Part shown: positions 58,881 through 64,000 of the stretch, one piece after another
How positions within the stretch are numbered: the stretch's first letter is position 1
Layout: the number at the start of each line of letters is the position of its first letter
NCBI RefSeq assembly: GCF_028689305.1
Contig: NZ_JAQTWM010000002.1
Location: 41,724-105,723, forward strand
Reading direction: 5' to 3'
DNA: 64,000 nucleotides
Origin: Rhodoferax sp.
Lineage (GTDB): Bacteria > Pseudomonadota > Gammaproteobacteria > Burkholderiales > Burkholderiaceae_C
Position numbers and translations under genes: made by a program
Notes under the pieces: model-generated
What the model was told of the DNA's origin: nothing
Seen by the model: only the letters and a program-made list of their open reading frames with translations
The model's database searches: none

Positions 58881-60413
58881 TTAAAGCGGAATGTTGCCGT
58901 GTTTGCGCCACGGGTTGTCGAGTTTCTTGTCCTTGAGCATGACCAGGCTGCGGCAGATGCGTTTACGCGTTTCACTGGGCAGGATCACGTCATCAATGAA
59001 GCCACGGGCCCCTGCCACAAACGGATTGGCAAAGCGGGCCTTGTATTCGGCCTCCTTGGCGGCGAGTTTTTCGGGGTCACCCTTGTCCTCGCGGAAGATG
59101 ATTTCCACCGCGCCCTTGGCGCCCATCACCGCGATTTCGGCGTTGGGCCAGGCAAAGTTGACGTCACCGCGCAGGTGTTTGGAGCTCATCACGTCATACG
59201 CGCCGCCGTAAGCTTTGCGGGTGATGACGGTGATCTTGGGCACGGTGCACTCGGCGTAGGCGTAAAGCAGCTTGGCCCCGTGTTTGATGATGCCGCCGTA
59301 CTCTTGGCTCGTGCCTGGCATGAAACCGGGCACGTCGACAAAGGTGATGACCGGGATGTTGAAGGCATCACAAAAGCGCACAAAACGTGCGGCCTTGATG
59401 CTGCTCTTGATGTCCAGGCATCCAGCCAGCACCAGCGGCTGGTTGGCGACGATGCCGATGGTCTGGCCGTCCATGCGGCCAAAGCCGATGATGATGTTCT
59501 TGGCGTATTCGGGTTGCAGCTCAAAAAAGTCGCCATCGTCGACGGTTTTGACGATCAGCTCTTTCATGTCGTAAGGCTTGTTGGGGTTGTCTGGCACCAG
59601 CGTGTCCAGGCTATGCTCCATCCGTCCGGCCGGATCACCACTCTGGCGCACCGGGGCTTTTTCGCGGTTGTTCAGTGGCAGGTAGTTGTACAGGCGGCGC
59701 AACATCAGCAGCGCTTCGACATCGTTCTCAAACGCCAGGTCAGCCACGCCGCTCTTGGTGGTATGGGTGATGGCGCCGCCCAGTTCCTCCGCGGTGACAT
59801 CCTCATGGGTCACGGTCTTCACTACTTCGGGGCCGGTGACGAACATGTAGGAGCTGTCCTTCACCATGAAAATGAAGTCGGTCATGGCCGGGCTGTACAC
59901 CGCGCCCCCGGCGGATGGTCCCATGATCATGCTGATCTGCGGAATCACGCCGCTGGCCATCACATTGCGCTGAAACACGTCGGCATAACCGCCAAGAGAA
60001 GCCACGCCTTCCTGAATGCGCGCGCCGCCCGAGTCGTTCAGGCCAATCACCGGTGCACCAACTTTCATCGCCTGGTCCATGATCTTGCAGATCTTCTCAG
60101 CATGGGCTTCGGACAAGGCGCCGCCAAACACGGTGAAGTCCTGGCTGAAGACAAACACCAGGCGACCATTGATCATGCCGTAGCCGGTGACCACGCCGTC
60201 ACCGGGGATCTTGTTGTCTTGCATGCCGAAGTCTGAGCAGCGGTGCTCGACAAACATGTCCCATTCCTCAAACGTGCCCTCATCAAGCAACACGTCCAGG
60301 CGCTCGCGAGCGGTGAGTTTGCCTTTCTTGTGCTGGGCGTCAATGCGTTTTTGTCCCCCGCCCAAACGGGCGAGTTGGCGCTTCTTCTCCAGTTGTTCCA
60401 GGATGTCATGCAT
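58881..60413 (-). CDS. pccB: propionyl-CoA carboxylase carboxyltransferase subunit
   Basis: A 510-aa carboxyltransferase. [24 protein letters not shown] and [30 protein letters not shown] form the two oxyanion-hole regions. It carboxylates propionyl-CoA from carboxybiotin. It lies 20 bp before pccA. Upstream, the 69-bp gap to meaB is largely a dispersed repeat (60457-60514). Confidence 0.95.
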   Translation of the reverse strand: MHDILEQLEKKRQLARLGGGQKRIDAQHKKGKLTARERLDVLLDEGTFEEWDMFVEHRCSDFGMQDNKIPGDGVVTGYGMINGRLVFVFSQDFTVFGGALSEAHAEKICKIMDQAMKVGAPVIGLNDSGGARIQEGVASLGGYADVFQRNVMASGVIPQISMIMGPSAGGAVYSPAMTDFIFMVKDSSYMFVTGPEVVKTVTHEDVTAEELGGAITHTTKSGVADLAFENDVEALLMLRRLYNYLPLNNREKAPVRQSGDPAGRMEHSLDTLVPDNPNKPYDMKELIVKTVDDGDFFELQPEYAKNIIIGFGRMDGQTIGIVANQPLVLAGCLDIKSSIKAARFVRFCDAFNIPVITFVDVPGFMPGTSQEYGGIIKHGAKLLYAYAECTVPKITVITRKAYGGAYDVMSSKHLRGDVNFAWPNAEIAVMGAKGAVEIIFREDKGDPEKLAAKEAEYKARFANPFVAGARGFIDDVILPSETRKRICRSLVMLKDKKLDNPWRKHGNIPL

Positions 60414-60456
60414 GGTGGTTGTCTTTCTTGGGTCGGAAAAATGGTTGAAAATAATT

Positions 60457-60514
60457 GCTATAAATTAGATAGCTGTCAGCGCTTATTTCTTCTGGGCTGA
60501 GAGCATATTTCTTG
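60457..60514 (+). repeat. dispersed repeat, copy 12 (meaB 3' end to pccB)
   Basis: GCTAT, 7 bases, ATAGCT, 19 bases, GGGCTGAGAGCATATTTCTT. It includes AGCGCTTATT, shared nearly exactly with copy 13. The stop and final codons of meaB lie inside it, read antisense. Confidence 0.9.
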
Positions 60515-61481
60515 CTGCAGTTGAGGCCGCCATGCGACCTTGCAGAACCTCCTGGGTCAGCGTCGGCAGCATGGCCTGCACCGCCGGGTGCTGGCGAAAC
60601 GCCTGTTTCAAACCGGCGTCAATATGTTCCCACATCCAGGCCAATGCCTGGTTCTGCCGGCGCGTGAGCCACTGACCATGGCCGGTCTGCAGTGCCTTGA
60701 ACTCCAGCACCTTGTGCCAGAACACGTCCACCCCCTGACCCAGCAAGGCACTGAGTTGAATGACCTGCGGGTGCCAGATATGCGTGTCATGATGGGCATG
60801 GTCGGGGTGGCCATGCAGCCCCAGAAGACGCAGCGACGAGGTGATCTGGGCCTGCGCCCGGGTAGCGGCACTGGCATCAATATCTGCCTTGTTGATCACG
60901 ACCAGATCGGCCAGCTCCATCACACCTTTCTTGATGGCTTGCAAATCGTCGCCGGCGTTGGGCAATTGCAGCAGCACAAACATGTCAGTCATGTCGGCAA
61001 CTGCGGTTTCGCTCTGGCCCACACCCACGGTTTCGACGATCACCACGTCGTACCCTGCCGCCTCGCAGACCAGCATGGCCTCGCGGGTTTTTTCGGCCAC
61101 ACCGCCAAGCGTGCCGCTGCTGGGGCTGGGGCGAATAAAGGCCTTGTCGTTCACCGACAGGTGCTCCATGCGGGTTTTGTCACCCAGGATGGAGCCGCCA
61201 GAGACGCTGCTGCTGGGGTCCACCGCCAGCACCGCCACGCGGTGACCCTGACCGATCAGGTACAGGCCTAGCGCTTCAATAAAGGTGGATTTGCCCACGC
61301 CGGGCACGCCGCTGATGCCCAGGCGCAGCGCCTTGCCGGTGTGGGGCAGCAAGGCGGTCAGGAGCTCATCGGCCTGCACGCGGTGGTCAGCGCGGGTGGA
61401 TTCCAGCAACGTGATGGCTTTGGCGATGGCGCGGCGCTGCTGGGCACCGCTGCCTTGCAAAATAGGCTCCAGCAAGTTCAT
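60483..61481 (-). CDS. meaB: methylmalonyl-CoA mutase chaperone GTPase MeaB
   Basis: A 332-aa G3E GTPase. The P-loop [46 protein letters not shown] and NKAD motifs are present. It guards and reloads the B12 cofactor of the mutase. The last ten or so codons ([10 protein letters not shown] and stop) lie inside a dispersed repeat. It overlaps the GNAT gene by 4 bp. Confidence 0.95.
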   Translation of the reverse strand: MNLLEPILQGSGAQQRRAIAKAITLLESTRADHRVQADELLTALLPHTGKALRLGISGVPGVGKSTFIEALGLYLIGQGHRVAVLAVDPSSSVSGGSILGDKTRMEHLSVNDKAFIRPSPSSGTLGGVAEKTREAMLVCEAAGYDVVIVETVGVGQSETAVADMTDMFVLLQLPNAGDDLQAIKKGVMELADLVVINKADIDASAATRAQAQITSSLRLLGLHGHPDHAHHDTHIWHPQVIQLSALLGQGVDVFWHKVLEFKALQTGHGQWLTRRQNQALAWMWEHIDAGLKQAFRQHPAVQAMLPTLTQEVLQGRMAASTAARNMLSAQKK

Positions 61482-61951
61482 TCCAACGCTCCCTGAGTCA
61501 GCGACCAGCGGTAATCCAGGTCAAACTCGGACTCGCCCACTTGAACAAAACCATGACGCAGGTAGAAACGATTGGAGGCACTGTGTTTCAACGCGGACAA
61601 GGTGATGTCACAGCCTTGTCCCGCCGCCTGTTCCTTGGCCCAATTCAGCGCCCACGCGCCGATGCCTTGACCTTGGCAGGCCGGCCGGATATAGAGGTGA
61701 TCCAGGTGTAGTGCGTGCAGCCCAGCACCATCATCCGGGCGCAAGGTGATGAAACCAATGCGCTGACCGTCCAGATTGATGTGCTGCATGTGTTCGGGCT
61801 TGAACCCAGCCGCGAGGCGCTCGCGTGCCCGAACCGGATCAAAACGCCCAAGGCGCTCCAGGCTCGGTCGCAGAGCCTCCATACGCAAGGCCACCATGTC
61901 GTCAAAATCGACAGTGGCAACGGGGCTCAAGGTTGGCATGGTGGCGGTCAT
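61478..61951 (-). CDS. GNAT-family N-acetyltransferase
   Basis: A 157-aa acetyltransferase. [27 protein letters not shown] contains the acetyl-CoA-binding QxxGxG/A loop, and [14 protein letters not shown] is the C-terminal motif. The acceptor is unknown. It lies between vapC and meaB with a 4-bp overlap to meaB, so it is expressed with the propionate genes. ATG 61951 is chosen over GTG 61954. Confidence 0.88.
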   Translation of the reverse strand: MTATMPTLSPVATVDFDDMVALRMEALRPSLERLGRFDPVRARERLAAGFKPEHMQHINLDGQRIGFITLRPDDGAGLHALHLDHLYIRPACQGQGIGAWALNWAKEQAAGQGCDITLSALKHSASNRFYLRHGFVQVGESEFDLDYRWSLTQGALE

Positions 61952-61954
61952 CAC

Positions 61955-62377
61955 TCACAAAATCTCAAACACACGCCCATCCGGCAGGCGGTAGCGGGAA
62001 AAGTCACGCACATCCAGCGTCATGATGCGGTTGATTCCAGTGTCTGCGGCCAGCCAGAACAGGGAAGCATCAGCCAAATCCATCTCGGTGTGTGGCTCTT
62101 CGGTGTACTGACGCATGAATTCGACCATGCTCTCCAGGGTTTCCTGATCAAACGGGTAAATCGTGACCCCGCCTGCGGCCACCCAACGTAAAAAGGCGAA
62201 GCGCCGTGGCAAGCCCAGCAAGTAGCTGGCTTCTGTGACGCAGGGCCAAGTGGATGCCAGCATCCAATGTTCGTTGGAGGCTTGCTCAAACAGGCCAACG
62301 TAGTGCGCCTGCTGCGGCTGGTCGTGCCCAAACAAGGCCACCAGGGCACTGGCATCAACAAGTGCCGCTGCAACCAT
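61955..62377 (-). CDS. vapC: PIN-domain RNase toxin, VapC family
   Basis: A 140-aa PIN nuclease. Acidic residues fit the active site: LVDASALVAL, TWPCVTEASYLLG, MDLADASLFWLA and TLDVRDFSRYR. VapC toxins cleave tRNA or rRNA. It overlaps its antitoxin gene by 23 bp, with ATG at 62377. The pair sits inside the propionate operon between the mutase and GNAT-meaB genes. Confidence 0.9.
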   Translation of the reverse strand: MVAAALVDASALVALFGHDQPQQAHYVGLFEQASNEHWMLASTWPCVTEASYLLGLPRRFAFLRWVAAGGVTIYPFDQETLESMVEFMRQYTEEPHTEMDLADASLFWLAADTGINRIMTLDVRDFSRYRLPDGRVFEIL

Positions 62378-62669
62378 GCTTGTCCTTGAGTTTGTTCAGC
62401 AGTTGAGCGCGGGAGGCTTCGGTGTCATAGGGCTGCTCATGCCCTTCAAATGATTTTGCGGCCAGGCGCTCGCTGGCCACGGCTACCGGGCCATAGGCAC
62501 GCTGCTCTTCTTCTGCCACGATGGTTTTCATCAAAGCATGCGGGTCGCGCTTGCCCAGTGCCATTTGCACGGCATTGATGACAAATTGCGACTTGGTCAG
62601 GCCCTTTCGCTTGGCGGCAAGCTCCATTTCTTTTTCGAGCAAGGGGTCCATGCGAACGGAAATCGCCAT
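62355..62669 (-). CDS. vapB: ribbon-helix-helix antitoxin of the VapBC pair
   Basis: A 104-aa protein. AISVRMDPLLEKEMELAAKRKGLTKSQFVINAVQMAL is a CopG/Arc-type ribbon-helix-helix DNA-binding domain. The C-terminal half would wrap the toxin. AGGAG precedes the ATG. It probably represses its own promoter through the dyad at 62686-62696. Confidence 0.85.
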   Translation of the reverse strand: MAISVRMDPLLEKEMELAAKRKGLTKSQFVINAVQMALGKRDPHALMKTIVAEEEQRAYGPVAVASERLAAKSFEGHEQPYDTEASRAQLLNKLKDKHGCSGTC

Positions 62670-62685
62670 GATCTACTCCTATTGA

Positions 62686-62696
62686 AATACGGTATT
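62686..62696. promoter_or_regulatory. probable vapBC operator
   Basis: AATAC-G-GTATT is a perfect 5-bp dyad 17 bp upstream of the vapB ATG. On the minus strand a TGTAAT -10-like hexamer overlaps it, with TTGAAA 15 bp upstream. The layout suits autorepression by the RHH antitoxin. Confidence 0.4.
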
Positions 62697-62716
62697 ACAG
62701 TGTAACGACACGAATT

Positions 62717-64000
62717 TCAAACAGCCAGCGCTTTCTTGATCTGCTCCAACACATCCTTGGCGCTGGCCGGAATCGGCGTGCCAGGGCCGTAGATGCCTTT
62801 GACACCAGCTTCATAGAGCATGTCGTAATCCTGGCGCGGAATCACACCGCCAACGAAGACGATGATGTCGTCAGCGCCCTGCTTTTTCAACTCGGCAATG
62901 ATGGCGGGCACCAGGGTTTTGTGGCCGGCTGCCAGTGTAGAAACGCCCACGGCGTGCACGTCGTTTTCTATCGCCTGGCGGGCGCATTCTTCGGGGGTCT
63001 GGAACAACGGCCCCATGTCCACGTCAAAGCCCAGGTCGGCAAAAGCGGTGGCCACCACTTTGGCACCGCGGTCGTGGCCGTCCTGGCCGAGCTTGCTGAT
63101 CATCACCCGGGGGCGGCGACCCTGTGCTTCGGCAAAAGCGGCAATTTCTTCCTTGAGCTTGTCCCAACCTTCGGCACTGTCGTAAGCGGCTGCGTACACA
63201 CCGGTCACCTTTTGTGTATCGGCGCGGTGGCGGCCAAAAGCCTGCTCCATCGCGTCGCTGATTTCACCCACGGTGGCACGCGCGCGCACCGCCTTGATGC
63301 TCAAATCCAGCAGGTTGCCCGTGCCGGTTTTTGCTGCATTTGTGATAGCTGCCAGCGCTTGTTCTACCTGGGCTGCATCACGTTTTTGTTTGATGACTTT
63401 GAGGCGTTCAATCTGCCCGTCACGCACCGCCATGTTATCGATGTCGCGGGCTTCAATGACATCTTCGGTCTTGAGCTTGTATTTGTTCACACCGACGATC
63501 ACGTCGCGGCCAGAGTCAATGCGGGCCTGCTTGTCCGCAGCGGCAGCCTCGATCTTGAGCTTGGCCCAGCCGCTATCCACGGCCTTGGTCATGCCGCCCA
63601 TGGCCTCGACCTCTTCGATGATGGCCCAGGCGGCATCGGCCATGTCCTGGGTCAACTTTTCCATCATGTACGAACCGGCCCAGGGGTCAATCACGTTGGT
63701 GATGTGGGTCTCTTCCTGGATGATGAGCTGGGTGTTGCGGGCGATACGGGCGCTGAACTCGGTCGGCAGGGCAATGGCTTCGTCGAATGAATTGGTGTGC
63801 AGCGACTGGGTGCCGCCAAATACCGCCGCCATGGCCTCGATGGTGGTGCGCACCACGTTGTTGTAGGGGTCTTGCTCGGTGAGGCTCCAGCCGCTGGTCT
63901 GGCAGTGGGTGCGCAGCATCAGGCTCTTGGGCTTTTTGGCCTCAAAACCCTTCATGATGCGGCACCACAGCAGACGGGCAGCGCGCATTTTGGCCACTTC
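62717..64000 (-). CDS. scpA: methylmalonyl-CoA mutase, C-terminal part (cut by window)
   Basis: The last 427 codons of an AdoCbl-dependent mutase; the reading frame stays open to the window edge. The catalytic barrel end ([36 protein letters not shown]) is followed by the B12-binding domain with the base-off DGHDRG motif, then STLAAGH and VGGVIP. It converts methylmalonyl-CoA to succinyl-CoA. The linker [20 protein letters not shown] is encoded by a dispersed-repeat copy read antisense. The symbol follows E. coli use and is not condensin ScpA. Confidence 0.95.
   Translation of the reverse strand, partial: EVAKMRAARLLWCRIMKGFEAKKPKSLMLRTHCQTSGWSLTEQDPYNNVVRTTIEAMAAVFGGTQSLHTNSFDEAIALPTEFSARIARNTQLIIQEETHITNVIDPWAGSYMMEKLTQDMADAAWAIIEEVEAMGGMTKAVDSGWAKLKIEAAAADKQARIDSGRDVIVGVNKYKLKTEDVIEARDIDNMAVRDGQIERLKVIKQKRDAAQVEQALAAITNAAKTGTGNLLDLSIKAVRARATVGEISDAMEQAFGRHRADTQKVTGVYAAAYDSAEGWDKLKEEIAAFAEAQGRRPRVMISKLGQDGHDRGAKVVATAFADLGFDVDMGPLFQTPEECARQAIENDVHAVGVSTLAAGHKTLVPAIIAELKKQGADDIIVFVGGVIPRQDYDMLYEAGVKGIYGPGTPIPASAKDVLEQIKKALAV
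63334..63393 (+). repeat. dispersed repeat, copy 13 (inside mutase gene)
   Basis: GCTGC, 7 bases, ATAGCT, 19 bases, GGGCTGCATCACGTTTTTGT. The ATAGCTG(C/T)CAGCGCTT block is nearly identical to copy 12. It is antisense to the gene and covers the interdomain linker without obvious lengthening of the protein. Confidence 0.75.

Overview
The window looks like the chromosome of a betaproteobacterium of the order Burkholderiales, most likely family Comamonadaceae (Rhodoferax/Polaromonas-like). This rests on gene order and protein character: hfq-hflX-hflK-hflC-DUF2065-hisZ-purA, hisS-yfgM-bamB-der, sucA-sucB-lpdA-zapE, an intracellular PHB depolymerase with an active-site Cys, and a propionyl-CoA/methylmalonyl-CoA operon. 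The genus is an inference. No rRNA, tRNA, CRISPR array, prophage or insertion sequence was seen. The DNA is almost fully coding, with no gene-free stretch over 300 bases, and most genes sit in head-to-tail runs joined by ATGA-type overlaps.

Layout. 1-4.0 kb (minus): start of an ankyrin-repeat protein, tatD, pilZ, holB, tmk, mltG. 4.0-8.7 kb: ygfZ and a MASE2-GGDEF diguanylate cyclase, then the divergent pair ybbA-like ABC ATPase / tesA, then mnmH. 8.7-17.4 kb (minus): a 56-aa Lys-rich protein missing from the ORF track, metC-like lyase, phosphoribosyltransferase, purA, hisZ, DUF2065, hflC, hflK, hflX, hfq. 17.5-26.7 kb (minus): der, bamB, yfgM, hisS, ispG, rodZ, pilF/pilW, rlmN, ndk. 26.8-31.8 kb: rluB, scpB and rluD (minus), facing bamD and a PP2C phosphatase (plus). 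31.4-38.7 kb (minus): a periplasmic coiled-coil protein, zapE, lpdA, sucB, sucA. 38.9-43.4 kb (minus): prpE, an isochorismatase-like hydrolase and an ArnT-like glycosyltransferase. 43.5-54.7 kb (mostly plus): NlpC/P60 hydrolase, a Cys-containing conserved protein, hisN-like phosphatase (minus), a PhnSTU2-type ABC importer with its own DeoR-family regulator, an aromatic aminotransferase, a DUF2520 protein, phaZ and rnfB. 54.7-64 kb (minus): a chemoreceptor with a C-terminal Cache domain, then the propionate operon read as methylmalonyl-CoA mutase, vapBC, GNAT, meaB, pccB, pccA, epimerase.

How the genes work together. PrpE makes propionyl-CoA. PccAB carboxylates it, the VOC protein probably epimerises it, and the B12-dependent mutase with its chaperone MeaB yields succinyl-CoA, the product of the neighbouring SucA-SucB-Lpd complex. 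PHB mobilisation (phaZ) has a probable PhaR operator at its promoter.

The main unexplained signal is a family of about 60-bp dispersed repeats. I found 13 copies sharing a rigid architecture, GCTAT-N7-ATAGCT-N19-GGGCTAGAGG(C/T)CTATTT. The N19 spacing is exact in every copy. They lie between genes, across stop codons, and inside the reading frames of tmk, mltG, ygfZ, mnmH, sucB and the mutase gene. Not all in-gene copies are equally convincing: the mltG and sucB matches could be chance.
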